Assembly (NCBI RefSeq): GCF_021129305.1
Contig: NZ_JAJOMB010000016.1
Location: forward strand, 168,333-232,332
Source of the DNA: Kineosporia babensis
GTDB taxonomy: Bacteria; Actinomycetota; Actinomycetes; Actinomycetales; Kineosporiaceae
Length of the DNA: 64,000 nt
Direction: 5' to 3'
Made by a program: the position numbers and the translations under genes. Positions 33,533-42,485 of this stretch are shown here, piece after piece. Position 1 is the stretch's first letter, and each line of letters begins with the position of its first letter. Below the pieces are notes generated by a model. The model saw nothing but the letters and a program-made list of their open reading frames with translations. It was not told the DNA's origin and did not search any database.

Positions 33533-36067
33533 TTATGCGCCGAGCACCGGGTTCGCGAGGATTGTCCGGGCCCGGACCGCCTCATCGCGCCCCTCCAGCA
33601 CCAGGCGTCGCAGCCAGGCCGGCGGCTGGGCCTCGGCCAGGTAGCGCTCGGTCATCGCCGGCAGGTCCGCCGACCCCAGCGCCGAGGGGAACGCCGCCGT
33701 GGCGAACGACTGGGTGCGCTCGCTCGGCCAGGTGTCCACCACTGTGGTCAGGACGTCGAAGTACGCCTGGGCCCGGTCCTCGACCAGGGCCACGTGCTCG
33801 GGCGCCCCGAACCCACCGAGCGCCGCCTTCAGCGTGCCCAGCGGCTGCTCCCCGCCGACGATCGCCTGCCAGGCGGCTGCCTTCGCCTCGGGCGTGGGCA
33901 GCGCCGCGGTGCAGGCGGCCGCGTTCAGCCGGCCCTTGTCTGTGGGGTCCCGCTGCAGCTCAGCGTCGATCTGTTCCTGAGCGGCCTGACCGGTGACCAC
34001 CAGGCGCAGCAGCAGGCTCCAGCGCAGATCGGCGTCGACCACCACGCCCGGCACCGCATCTGAGCCTTCTTCGAGCAGAGCCTGGAGGACCGCCAGTTGC
34101 TCGGGCGAGGTCGCGGAGGCCACGAACGCCCGCGCGTAGGCCAGCTGTTCCGGTGATCCCGGCGTCTGCGCAGCGGCCAGGTTCAGCAGGCCATCGGCCA
34201 GGGTGCTCAGCGTGCCGACCCGCTCGGCCGCCGGCAGATACTGCTTGGCCGCAGCGACGGCCTGGTTCAGCAGGGTGCGACGAACCGTGGCGTTGGGCAT
34301 GGCCGCCACGTGCTGCAGCACGAGTGCGGCGTAGCGGCTCGGGTGCAGACGGGCGTCCCGCAGCAGGTCCCAGAGAATCGTCCAGCAGATCGCCTGAGCC
34401 AGCGGATCACTGATCTGGCCCAGGCTCGCCAGCACCGTGCCCAGCGAGGCCTCGTCCAGATCGACCTTGGCGTAGGTCAGGTCGTCGTCGTTGACCAGCA
34501 CCAGGTCGGCCGACGCCTGCCCGATCAGCTCGGTCAGCTCGGTCCGGGCCCCGGCGATGTCCACCTCGGCCCGGTGCCGGCGCAGCAGCTCCGAGCCCTT
34601 GAACTCGTACAGCCCCACCGCGATCCGGTGCGGGCGCAGCGTCGGGTGCTCGGCCGGCGCGGTCTGCACCACCGCGAAGCTGGAGTAGGTGCCGGACTCG
34701 TCCACCGTGAACTCGGCCCGCAACGTGTTGGGCCCGGTGGTCTCCAGCCAGTCCGCCGACCAGCCGGTCAGGTCCCGGCCGGTCTCCTCCTTCAGCGCGG
34801 TCAGCAGATCGGCCAGGGTGGCGGTGCTCCAGGCGTGGCGGGCGAAGTAGCGGCGCAGGGCCGCGAAGAAGGTGTCCGGGCCGATCGTGGCCACCAGCTG
34901 CTTCAGGACCGACGCGCCCTTGTGATAGGTGATCGCGTCGAAGTTCACCTCCATCGAACGGATGTCGACGATGTCGGCCGCGATCGGGTGCGTGGTGGAC
35001 AGCTGGTCCTGCCGGTAGGCGCGGGCCTTGGCGTTGTCCGCGAAAGTGACCCAGGCGTCCTTGTACCGGGTGCTGCCGACCAGGGCGCTGGCCGCCGCGT
35101 AGGTGGCGAACGACTCGTTCAGCCACAGGTCGTCCCACCACTGCATGGTGACCAGGTCGCCGAACCACATGTGCGACATCTCGTGCAGGATCGTCGCGGC
35201 CCGGTTCTCCCGCTCGGCGTCGGTGACCCGCGAGCGGAACACGTACGTCTCGGTGAAGGTGACGCAGCCCGGGTTCTCCATCGCGCCGAGGTTGAACTCG
35301 GGCACGAAGGCCTGGTCGTACTTGCCGAACGGGTAGGCCATCCCGAACGTGGTGTGGAAGTAGCCGAAGCCCTGCCGGGTGATCTCCAGGATCTCCTCGG
35401 CGTCGAAGTGCGGGGCCAGCGACTGCCTGCACAGCGCGCGCAGCGGGATGACCGCCTGGTCGTCGCGGTACTCGCCGGAGACCACGTGGTACGGCCCGGC
35501 GACGATCGCGGCCAGATAGGTCGAGATCCGCTCGGTCTCGGCGAACTTCCAGCGCCGGCCCGGCTCCACGTCCTGCACCGCAAGTTCCGGGGAGTTGGAC
35601 ACCACTTCCCAGTCGGCCGGGGCGGTGACGGTGAGCGTGTACCGCGCCTTCAGGTCGGGCTGGTCGAAGCAGGCGAACACCCGCTGCGCGTCCGCAGTAG
35701 CGAACTGGCTGTGCAGATAGACCCGCTCGTCCACCGGGTCGACGAAGCGGTGCAGCCCCTGCCCGGTACCGGAGTAGGCAAAGTCCGCGACCACCCGCAG
35801 CGTGTTCTCGGCCGCCAGGTACGGCAACGTGATCCGGCCGTCGGCGTCCGCGCTCAGCGGGGTGCCGTCCAGGTCGATCTGGTGACCGGTGGCGTCGGTG
35901 GTCTCGATGAACACGGTCGCGCCGGGCTGGGAGCAGGCGAACCGCACAACGGTGGTGGAGCGGAACGCCTCAGGCCCGGTGGTGAGGTCGAGTTCGATGT
36001 CGTACGAGTGGACGGTGAGCAACTGGCTACGCCGCGCTGCTTCGTCCCGTGTCAAGTTCCCAGCCAT
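33533..36067 (-). CDS. pepN: Aminopeptidase N, M1 family
   Basis: This 844-residue zinc aminopeptidase is of the actinobacterial PepN type. It carries the substrate-anchoring GAMEN motif (residues 261-265) and the zinc site HEMSHMWFGDLVT with Glu318 as third ligand (His295, His299, Glu318). The N-terminal beta-domain and a long C-terminal ERAP1-like helical domain complete the usual length. ATG 36067 (MAGNLTRDEAARR) matches the typical start of homologues; an in-frame ATG at 36091 would add 8 residues. It is divergent from a methyltransferase gene only 38 bases away. Confidence 0.95.
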   Translation of the reverse strand: MAGNLTRDEAARRSQLLTVHSYDIELDLTTGPEAFRSTTVVRFACSQPGATVFIETTDATGHQIDLDGTPLSADADGRITLPYLAAENTLRVVADFAYSGTGQGLHRFVDPVDERVYLHSQFATADAQRVFACFDQPDLKARYTLTVTAPADWEVVSNSPELAVQDVEPGRRWKFAETERISTYLAAIVAGPYHVVSGEYRDDQAVIPLRALCRQSLAPHFDAEEILEITRQGFGYFHTTFGMAYPFGKYDQAFVPEFNLGAMENPGCVTFTETYVFRSRVTDAERENRAATILHEMSHMWFGDLVTMQWWDDLWLNESFATYAAASALVGSTRYKDAWVTFADNAKARAYRQDQLSTTHPIAADIVDIRSMEVNFDAITYHKGASVLKQLVATIGPDTFFAALRRYFARHAWSTATLADLLTALKEETGRDLTGWSADWLETTGPNTLRAEFTVDESGTYSSFAVVQTAPAEHPTLRPHRIAVGLYEFKGSELLRRHRAEVDIAGARTELTELIGQASADLVLVNDDDLTYAKVDLDEASLGTVLASLGQISDPLAQAICWTILWDLLRDARLHPSRYAALVLQHVAAMPNATVRRTLLNQAVAAAKQYLPAAERVGTLSTLADGLLNLAAAQTPGSPEQLAYARAFVASATSPEQLAVLQALLEEGSDAVPGVVVDADLRWSLLLRLVVTGQAAQEQIDAELQRDPTDKGRLNAAACTAALPTPEAKAAAWQAIVGGEQPLGTLKAALGGFGAPEHVALVEDRAQAYFDVLTTVVDTWPSERTQSFATAAFPSALGSADLPAMTERYLAEAQPPAWLRRLVLEGRDEAVRARTILANPVLGA

Positions 36068-36105
36068 GGGCCGAAGCCTATTCGCAGCCACCTATCCTCA
36101 CAGCC

Positions 36106-36732
36106 ATGGCTTCCCCCACCGCGTTGCTCGCTGCGGCTCAGGCTGCTCCTGGGTTCATGCCGCCCCACGAGGGCCGGGCGCTCTACCAGGCCGCCCTGGA
36201 CACCCTGGTCACCGGGCCCTTCCTCGAGGTCGGCAGCTGGATGGGCAAGTCCGCGCTCTACCTCGCGGCGGCCGCCCAGCAGCGCGAGACCCAGGTGGTC
36301 ACGGTGGACCATCACCGCGGTTCCGAGGAACACCAGCCCGGCTGGGAGTACCACGACCCCCAGCTGGTGGACCCGGTCACCGGCCGGATCGACACGCTGC
36401 CGATCTTCCGCCGCACCATCGCCCAGGCCGACGCCGAGGACGTGGTGGTCGCCGTGGTGACCCGCGGCGAGACCTTGGCTGCGCTCTGGAGCACCCCGCT
36501 GAGCTTCCTGTTCATCGACGGCAGCCACACCGACGAGTCGGCCCAGCGCGACCTCGCCTGCTGGGCCCCGCACCTGGCTCCCAACGGCACTCTGGCCATT
36601 CACGACGTCTTTCCCGACCCCAACGACGGGGGTCAGGCGCCGTTCCGGATGTACCAGACAGCAGTGGAAACCGGTGACTACGAGGAGCTTCCCGGCACCG
36701 ATTCGCTGCGCCTGCTACGCAAGAAGCCCTAG
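36106..36732 (+). CDS. Class I SAM methyltransferase (Methyltransf_24 type)
   Basis: This 208-residue protein has a Rossmann-fold SAM site FLEVGSWMGKSALYLAAAA (motif I), VVTVDHHRGSEEH (acidic ribose-binding residue) and LFIDGSHTDESAQRDLACWAPHLAPNGTLAIHDVF (motif post-II). Start ATG 36106 gives the normal N-terminus. It is convergent with, and overlaps by 18 bases, the toroid/prenyltransferase-like gene. It is probably part of the adjoining glycosyltransferase/methyltransferase group. Acceptor unknown. Confidence 0.85.
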   Translation: MASPTALLAAAQAAPGFMPPHEGRALYQAALDTLVTGPFLEVGSWMGKSALYLAAAAQQRETQVVTVDHHRGSEEHQPGWEYHDPQLVDPVTGRIDTLPIFRRTIAQADAEDVVVAVVTRGETLAALWSTPLSFLFIDGSHTDESAQRDLACWAPHLAPNGTLAIHDVFPDPNDGGQAPFRMYQTAVETGDYEELPGTDSLRLLRKKP

Positions 36733-37794
36733 GTCGTCGTCCTCGGCCCACCGGTGACCAAACACCTCACCGGTGGCCTTACCCCCTTGAATGAGATCTA
36801 CGGCCAGCACCATCGCCGCGCCGGTCCAGGTGCTGCGCTCCACCGGCCAGCGCTTCCCGTCCTCCAGAACCAGACCCGTCCAATAAGAACCGTCCTGCTC
36901 ACGCAGATGCTGCATGGCCGCGACCATCTCGGTCGCCCGCTCCAGATCGCCTACCCCCGCCAGAGCCAGCGCTAGTTCGCAAGTCTCGGCGCCGGTCACC
37001 CACGGTCGGTCGTCCACACAACGGATTCCCTTCCCCGGCACAACAAACCGTTCCCACCGGGCGGCAAAGCGTTCGTCGGCATCCTTGTCGCGCAGCACGC
37101 CACCGAGCACCGGGTAGTACCAGTCCATCGAATAACGGTCACGATCAATAAAAACGGACGGTGTGGGCACCTTTGCGAACGATGTCACCGATGCGCCGGC
37201 GCAGTGCGCAGTAATGGCCTCGGCCAGCCTGTGGGCCGCGCGTTCCCACTCCCCCGCGATGTCCGGACGACCCATCACCAGGGCGATCCGCACGCCGCAC
37301 CGCAACGCGTGATGAATGCTCGAGCATCCGGTCAGCAGCGCGGCCGGGTCCGGTGAGCCTTCGGGTGAACGGGCCCAGCCGATCGTCCCGTCCGGATTGG
37401 CCAGTCCCAGAACGAAATCCAGGGCCCGCCGCACGGTGGGCCACATCATTTCCAGGCACTCGTCGCCGTAACCACTGAGCCAGTGATGCAGCACCCCGAC
37501 TGCCACGTACGCCGCGTGATTGCTCTCCGCGGTCGCATCGAGCACCGAGCCGTCGGAGGCATATCGCGCCGCCCAGCTGCCGTCCGCGCGTTGTTCCCGC
37601 TTGAGCCATTCGTACCCGGCCCGGGCTCGGGTCCGGTGACCCCGCACGTCCAGCGCCATCAGGCACTCGACGTGATCCCAGACATCCACGTGCCCGCCGT
37701 CCTCCCAGGGCACCGCGCCACCGGGAAGCTGGACCAGCGCGATACTGTCGGCCGTCGCCTTGACCTCGACCGGCGACGGAAGCGACTGGCTCAC
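36715..37794 (-). CDS. Prenyltransferase/terpenoid-cyclase-toroid-like protein
   Basis: This 359-residue protein has the alpha/alpha-toroid fold. Repeated helical units carry the QW-like motifs typical of squalene cyclase and prenyltransferase beta subunits (WLKREQRADGSWAARY; MQHLREQDGSYWTGL). No terpene-cyclase DxDD is present, so cyclase activity is unlikely. It may instead bind or modify a glycan or lipid. GTG 37794 overlaps the next gene's stop (GTGA), tying it into an operon with a methyltransferase and a GT4 glycosyltransferase. Exact role unknown. Confidence 0.75.
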   Translation of the reverse strand: MSQSLPSPVEVKATADSIALVQLPGGAVPWEDGGHVDVWDHVECLMALDVRGHRTRARAGYEWLKREQRADGSWAARYASDGSVLDATAESNHAAYVAVGVLHHWLSGYGDECLEMMWPTVRRALDFVLGLANPDGTIGWARSPEGSPDPAALLTGCSSIHHALRCGVRIALVMGRPDIAGEWERAAHRLAEAITAHCAGASVTSFAKVPTPSVFIDRDRYSMDWYYPVLGGVLRDKDADERFAARWERFVVPGKGIRCVDDRPWVTGAETCELALALAGVGDLERATEMVAAMQHLREQDGSYWTGLVLEDGKRWPVERSTWTGAAMVLAVDLIQGGKATGEVFGHRWAEDDDLGLLA

Positions 37795-38501
37795 GCGGCT
37801 TTACGCAGGTAAAGAACCACGCTCTTACCGATCAGCGGGTTCAGCGCCGACTCCAGCACCCTGGTCAACGCCGGCTTCTTCACGATGTCCCAGACCAGCA
37901 GCCGGTGATACGCCCGCACCACCGCCGCGTCCCGATTCACCCCGACCGCGCACTTCAGCCACCAGTACACGCTGTGCAGCGCATGGGCATGACTGGTCGA
38001 GGTGTGCTCCAGCCCGGCGTCCCGGCACAGCGCGGCCAGGTCCGAGGCCTTGTAGATCCGCACGTGCCCACCCTCGTTGGCGTGGTACTCGTCCGACAGC
38101 GCCCAGCAGATCCGCTCCGGCAGCCAGCGCGGCACCGTGATCGCCGCCAGCCCGCCCGGTTTCAGGACCCGGGCCAACTCGAAGACCGCACTCGCATCGT
38201 CCTCGATGTGTTCCAGGACCTCAGAGGCGATGACCCGGTCGAAGGACGCGTCGGGGAACGGAAGGGTGCGAAGGTCACCGACGACCGGGGCAGTTCGGGT
38301 GCCGGCCGGCGTCTCCCCGGCCAGATCCATGGCACCCGTCCAGGTGCGGGTGGTGGCCAGGTCCCGGTGCGAAAGGTCCAGCGAAACCACATGCGCGCCG
38401 CGGCGATACGCCTCGAACGTGTGCCGGCCCTCTCCGCAGCCCAGATCCAGCAGATCCATCCCGGCCCGGACGTCCAGCCGGTCGTAGTCCAGCGTCAGCA
38501 A
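37791..38501 (-). CDS. Class I SAM methyltransferase
   Basis: This 236-residue methyltransferase has motif I LLDLGCGEGRHTFEAYRRGAHVVSLDLS, post-motif FPDASFDRVIASEVLEHIEDD and motif III LKPGGLAAITVPRWLPER. The UbiE/Methyltransf_11 pattern is clear. The start is TTG 38501, directly abutting the glycosyltransferase stop; a weaker internal ATG would truncate motif I. The order glycosyltransferase, methyltransferase, toroid protein with 0 to 4-base junctions indicates one pathway. Confidence 0.87.
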   Translation of the reverse strand: MLTLDYDRLDVRAGMDLLDLGCGEGRHTFEAYRRGAHVVSLDLSHRDLATTRTWTGAMDLAGETPAGTRTAPVVGDLRTLPFPDASFDRVIASEVLEHIEDDASAVFELARVLKPGGLAAITVPRWLPERICWALSDEYHANEGGHVRIYKASDLAALCRDAGLEHTSTSHAHALHSVYWWLKCAVGVNRDAAVVRAYHRLLVWDIVKKPALTRVLESALNPLIGKSVVLYLRKAA

Positions 38502-39788
38502 CTAACCCGCCCTACCATTCGTCGAATCCACCGCTTCGGAGTACCACTGCGCCGTCCGGCTGGCCGTCAAGCGCCAGGTGAACTGCTCCACGACCCGCTT
38601 GCGCCCGGCCTCCCCCAGACGCCGGGCGAGCTCGCCGTCGTCCAAAAGCCTTCCGATCGAACGCGCCAGAGCATCCACATCCCCCGAAGGAACGTGCAGC
38701 GCCGCCAGCCCGTCCGGCCCCACCACCTCCGGCAACGCCCCCGCCGTCGTCACCACCAGCGGCTTGCCACAGGCCATGGCCTCCACCGCCGGCAACGAGA
38801 ACCCTTCGTAGCGTGAGGGAACCACCGCGGCCTGGGCGCTGCGGAACAAAGCCGCGAGCGCCTCGTCCGTAAGCCCTTGAACGAACCGGACCACCCCGCT
38901 CAACCCGAGCCGCGTGATCGCCTGATCCGCCGCCCCACCCGGGCGCGGCGCCCCCACCACGACCAGCTCGACCGGCCGCTCCGCAGCTACCTTGGCCACT
39001 GCCTCGATCAGGTCGTTCAGACCCTTCAACGGCACGTCCGCGCTGGCCACCGCCACCACTCGGCCGGCCACCGCCTCGTCGGACGAGCCCGGCGCGAACG
39101 TCTCCTCGTCCACCCCGACGCCGATCACCCGCAACCGCTGCGCCCGCACCCCGAACGCCCGCACGATCTCGTCCCGCGATGCCTGCGACACCGTGGTCAG
39201 CCAGGGCAGCTGCCGGGCCACCCGCGCCTGCATCCGGCAGAACGCGTACCAGCGCCGCAACGACAGCTGCTTCCACCGGTCCCCCGCTTGGCGCGCCGCC
39301 GCCAACTCCAGATCGCGATCGACCGTAATCGGGTGATGCACCGTGGCGACCAGCGGAATCCCCCGCCGCTTGAGCTCCTCCCGGAGACCGAGAAGGCCGT
39401 ACCCCAGCGACTGGTTGTCGTGCACCACGTCGAACTCGTCCAGCCGCGAGCGCAGGTGATGCCACGCCCGTAGCGAGAACGTGAGCGGCTCCGGGAACGC
39501 CGCCGTGCACATCAGCCCCCACTCCAGCGCATCCACCGGGGAGCGGAACTCGCGCAGGCGCGGCGTACGGAACGGGTCGGGCTCGCGATACAGGTCCAGG
39601 TTGCGGATGTGCGTCAGCTTCACGCCGGGGTCCAGCTCGGGCAGCGGCGGGGACGAGAACACCTCGACCTGATGCCCCAGAGTGACCAGCTCACGGGACA
39701 GATGGCGCACGTAGATGCCCTGCCCACCGCTGTGCGGCTTGCTGCGATACGACAGCAGCGCGATCCTCAACCGCCGGTCCGTGTCCAT
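38502..39788 (-). CDS. Glycosyltransferase family 4
   Basis: This 428-residue GT-B glycosyltransferase has an N-terminal domain with the donor/acceptor loop SGGQGIYVRHLSRELVTLGH (GGxG). The C-terminal GT1-type nucleotide-sugar domain has SRYEGFSLPAVEAMACGKPLV (EX7E). ATG 39788 (MDTDRRLRIALLSYR) gives the usual start; a further ATG at 39860 lacks support. It is first in the glycosyltransferase-methyltransferase-toroid operon. Sugar donor and acceptor are not predictable from sequence. Confidence 0.9.
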   Translation of the reverse strand: MDTDRRLRIALLSYRSKPHSGGQGIYVRHLSRELVTLGHQVEVFSSPPLPELDPGVKLTHIRNLDLYREPDPFRTPRLREFRSPVDALEWGLMCTAAFPEPLTFSLRAWHHLRSRLDEFDVVHDNQSLGYGLLGLREELKRRGIPLVATVHHPITVDRDLELAAARQAGDRWKQLSLRRWYAFCRMQARVARQLPWLTTVSQASRDEIVRAFGVRAQRLRVIGVGVDEETFAPGSSDEAVAGRVVAVASADVPLKGLNDLIEAVAKVAAERPVELVVVGAPRPGGAADQAITRLGLSGVVRFVQGLTDEALAALFRSAQAAVVPSRYEGFSLPAVEAMACGKPLVVTTAGALPEVVGPDGLAALHVPSGDVDALARSIGRLLDDGELARRLGEAGRKRVVEQFTWRLTASRTAQWYSEAVDSTNGRAG

Positions 39789-39888
39789 GAGCTGATCACG
39801 ATATCGGCTGAACTCGCCCCGGCACGAGACAACGCTGGTCACAGCTGCCCCGGATTGCACGCTTCGCCCGGGCCCGGATCATTGACGA

Positions 39889-40203
39889 ATGCGGCGCACC
39901 TGGGTCCTGCTCACCATCGCGGCGGCAACGGGCGCCCTGTTCGGGGGCGTGCTCGTGGTGTTCTTCGACGAGCCGGCCTGGAAGGCGCTGTACTACGCCG
40001 GGTACTTCACGGTCACGTCGGCGCTGAGCATCTGGCTGGGCCCGAAGATCGCCCGGTCCCAGAAACTGAACCAGCAGGCTCTCGACCGGGCTCGCCAGCA
40101 GCGCGAGACCGACGCCCGGGCCCGCCAGGCCGAGGCCGACGAGTACTACCGCGCGCGGCGGCGGGCCCAGGAACACTCGGGAGGATCGGCGTCAGGCCGA
40201 TAG
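39889..40203 (+). CDS. Small membrane protein with charged C-terminal helix
   Basis: This 104-residue protein has two hydrophobic segments (about 5-26 and 35-52) followed by a long Arg/Glu/Gln-rich helix (residues 55-95) likely to be a cytoplasmic coiled coil. No family recognised. Its 3' end overlaps the convergent LSDAT gene by 12 bases, so it may be incidental to, or part of, the SLOG module. It is divergent from the glycosyltransferase with about 100 bases between. Confidence 0.55.
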   Translation: MRRTWVLLTIAAATGALFGGVLVVFFDEPAWKALYYAGYFTVTSALSIWLGPKIARSQKLNQQALDRARQQRETDARARQAEADEYYRARRRAQEHSGGSASGR

Positions 40204-40887
40204 GAGCCGATCGACCAGGACGCCGACCGCTTCCGGATCGTCGATGCCGACCGTGCGCACCAGACCGGAGGCCGCCAGGTCGGCCACCGGCCCGTCCTCG
40301 CGCTCGCTGCGCGAAGCCTGGGCGATGGCGTCAGCGGCCCTTCCGGTACCGGCGACGGCTACGACCGGACGTCCGGCGCTGACGCTGGTTTGCACGTCGC
40401 GGTAGGCAATTTCGCCTCCGTTGATCATGAGGGTGGCGCTTGGGCAAGCTCCGGCGATCAGGGCGGCGACGTCATCGATCCACGGGACCTCGTCACCCCA
40501 TTGAGCGCCGGGGAAGAGCAGGAGCCCGGTGTGGTTCGGGTCGGGTTCAGCGGCGTCTTCGATCAGTGCTGGGCGGCCGGGCAGCAGCACGGTCCCGGCC
40601 GCCGCCACCCCGATCAGGGGCACCGCGGTCCGACTGACCACCGCTGCCTCTCCGAGCAGGCGCATCAGGCCCGCGTTGGTGCCACCGTCGACCACCACGG
40701 CCCCACGCCGCTCCAGAACCGGCAGGACGTGCTCGCTGAGCAGACGACGCACGGCGTTCTGGCGTTCGTCTTCCAGGCCTTGTGCGCCGCCGACACAGAC
40801 GAGCACCGGACGCGACTCGGCCACACCCCAGCCGGACAACACCCTTGCTGCCTCGTCGCAGTCGTTCACCTGTGCCACTTCGGGCAT
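40192..40887 (-). CDS. SLOG-superfamily LSDAT protein (TRPM N-terminal-like)
   Basis: This 231-residue soluble protein is recognised by the LSDAT pattern: CVGGAQG (31-37), VVVDGGTNAGLM (65-75), the hallmark PNHTGLLL (117-124), and GRPVVAVAGTGRAAD (172-186), with INGGE between. LSDAT is the Rossmann-like nucleotide-binding region at the N-terminus of TRPM channels; prokaryotic members are predicted to sense nucleotide-derived ligands in conflict systems. ATG 40887 follows AGGAAA by about 8 bases. It is divergent from the DRHyd/TRAFs-binding gene with 114 bases between. Confidence 0.82.
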   Translation of the reverse strand: MPEVAQVNDCDEAARVLSGWGVAESRPVLVCVGGAQGLEDERQNAVRRLLSEHVLPVLERRGAVVVDGGTNAGLMRLLGEAAVVSRTAVPLIGVAAAGTVLLPGRPALIEDAAEPDPNHTGLLLFPGAQWGDEVPWIDDVAALIAGACPSATLMINGGEIAYRDVQTSVSAGRPVVAVAGTGRAADAIAQASRSEREDGPVADLAASGLVRTVGIDDPEAVGVLVDRLLSA

Positions 40888-41001
40888 TGCTGCTTTTCCT
40901 ACCGCTGAGCCAATACCAGCCATACAACGACGATATTGCCCTCGGGGAGGAGACCTGGCATCTAGGGTGTAGACCTTCTTGCCCAGGGGAGGTCACGGGG
41001 T

Positions 41002-42480
41002 ATGACCGGCAAAGATGCAGAACAGACCACGCCTGCGGGGGCGCCGCTGTGTTTCGTCCTGATGCCGTTCGGAAAGAAGCCCGTTCCGGCGGGTGGACCC
41101 GAACTCGACTTCGACGCCGTGTACGAGCGCGCCCTGAAACCAGGGATCGAGGACGCAGGTCTGTTGCCGATCCGGGCCGATGAGGAGGCCCTGGGCGGGA
41201 TCATTCACAAGCCGATGTTCGAGCGGTTGCTGATCTGTGATTACGCCGTGGCCGACTTGACCGCCGCCAATGCGAACGTGCTGTACGAATTGGGGGTGCG
41301 GCACACCGCCCGGCCGTACAGCACCCTGCTCGTCCACGCCATGGGCAGGCCGCTGCCCTTCGACGTCGCTCCGCTGCGCTCCTTGGGCTACGAACTGGGC
41401 GCGGACAACCAGTTCAGTGACGAGGCCTCTCAAGCCCTGAGGCAAGAGGTCGGCCGGCGACTCAAGGAAAAGCGAGCCCAACGCCGGATGCCGGTGATCG
41501 ACAGGAAGGGTGCCGCTCGCAGGGCCGCTTTGGACAGTCCCCTGTTCCAGTTGATCGAAGAATGGAAGCCGGCAAAGCTGCCAGAGGAGGCCGCTGCCAG
41601 CTTCTATACCCAGGCGGAGGTCACTCGCTCCACCATCGACGCTCTCACCAGAGTGCGTCTGCTGGCTGCTTCAGAGAGCACCAGACCGCAGGCCCGCCGG
41701 GAACTGGATGCCCTCGGAGTTTCCTCACTGCCAGACGAAACCCCCGACGGAGTGACGATGGCGCTACTCCTGGCCCATCGCTCCCTGGGCAACTGGGCCG
41801 AGATGGTCAAGGTCTTCCAGAAACTTTCCGGGGAGATTCAGCAGCAGGTAAAGGCCCGGCAGTTACTCGCGTTCGCCTACGGTCGGCTGTCCGAGGACCA
41901 GGACGACCCGGAACGTGCTTTCAAGCGAGACGAAGCGCTGCGCCTGCTCGCAGAGGTGGAGAAGGACGAGGGCCCCAGTTCGGAGACCTACGGACTGCGC
42001 GGGCGGATCTACAAGGCGCGTTGGAGAGAAGCCCGGGAGGCTCATCGGCTGTCAAAGGGAAGCCTGCTCGACGATGCGCTGAACGCCTACCGCAAGGGCT
42101 TCGAAACCGATCCCCGTGACTTCTACCCCGGGATCAACGCACTCATCCTGCTGCTGGCCAAGGGAACCCCATCAGCTCTGGACGAACAGTCCAAACTCCT
42201 GCCGGTGGTCCGGTTCAGCGTCGAGCGGGCGGCTCACCTGGACACGAACGACTACTGGGTCAGGGCCACCCGCCTCGAACTGGCGGTTCTCCAAGGAGAT
42301 CAGGAGAGCGCCCTGGAAGTCGCGTCGGCCGCTTGCGCCGTTCCCTCGGAGGCCTGGCAACGCCAGACCACCGTCGACACCCTCAGTCTGCTGCAGGAAC
42401 TGATGACCGACACCGACCTGTCGTGGGTGAAAGAGATCAAGGACGAACTCCTGGCCACCGGGGTCGAGGAGGCCGGCTGA
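41002..42480 (+). CDS. DRHyd plus TRAFs-binding (DUF4071) protein, ASK1-N-like
   Basis: This 492-residue protein has a nucleoside-deoxyribosyltransferase-like N-terminal domain (about 14-150), with CFVLMPFG, ADLTAANANVLYELG (Asp85, Asn90, Asn92, Glu96) and the conserved RH. A TPR-like TRAFs-binding region (about 190-490) follows, with helical repeats such as QQVKARQLLAFAYGRLSE and ETYGLRGRIYKARW. This order, DRHyd then TRAFs-binding, is that of the N-terminus of animal ASK1 kinases. The gene begins after GGGAGGT about 9 bases upstream and ends 5 bases from the convergent SLATT gene. It is predicted to cleave or bind nucleotides and transmit a signal. Confidence 0.8.
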   Translation: MTGKDAEQTTPAGAPLCFVLMPFGKKPVPAGGPELDFDAVYERALKPGIEDAGLLPIRADEEALGGIIHKPMFERLLICDYAVADLTAANANVLYELGVRHTARPYSTLLVHAMGRPLPFDVAPLRSLGYELGADNQFSDEASQALRQEVGRRLKEKRAQRRMPVIDRKGAARRAALDSPLFQLIEEWKPAKLPEEAAASFYTQAEVTRSTIDALTRVRLLAASESTRPQARRELDALGVSSLPDETPDGVTMALLLAHRSLGNWAEMVKVFQKLSGEIQQQVKARQLLAFAYGRLSEDQDDPERAFKRDEALRLLAEVEKDEGPSSETYGLRGRIYKARWREAREAHRLSKGSLLDDALNAYRKGFETDPRDFYPGINALILLLAKGTPSALDEQSKLLPVVRFSVERAAHLDTNDYWVRATRLELAVLQGDQESALEVASAACAVPSEAWQRQTTVDTLSLLQELMTDTDLSWVKEIKDELLATGVEEAG

Positions 42481-42485
42481 ACTGT

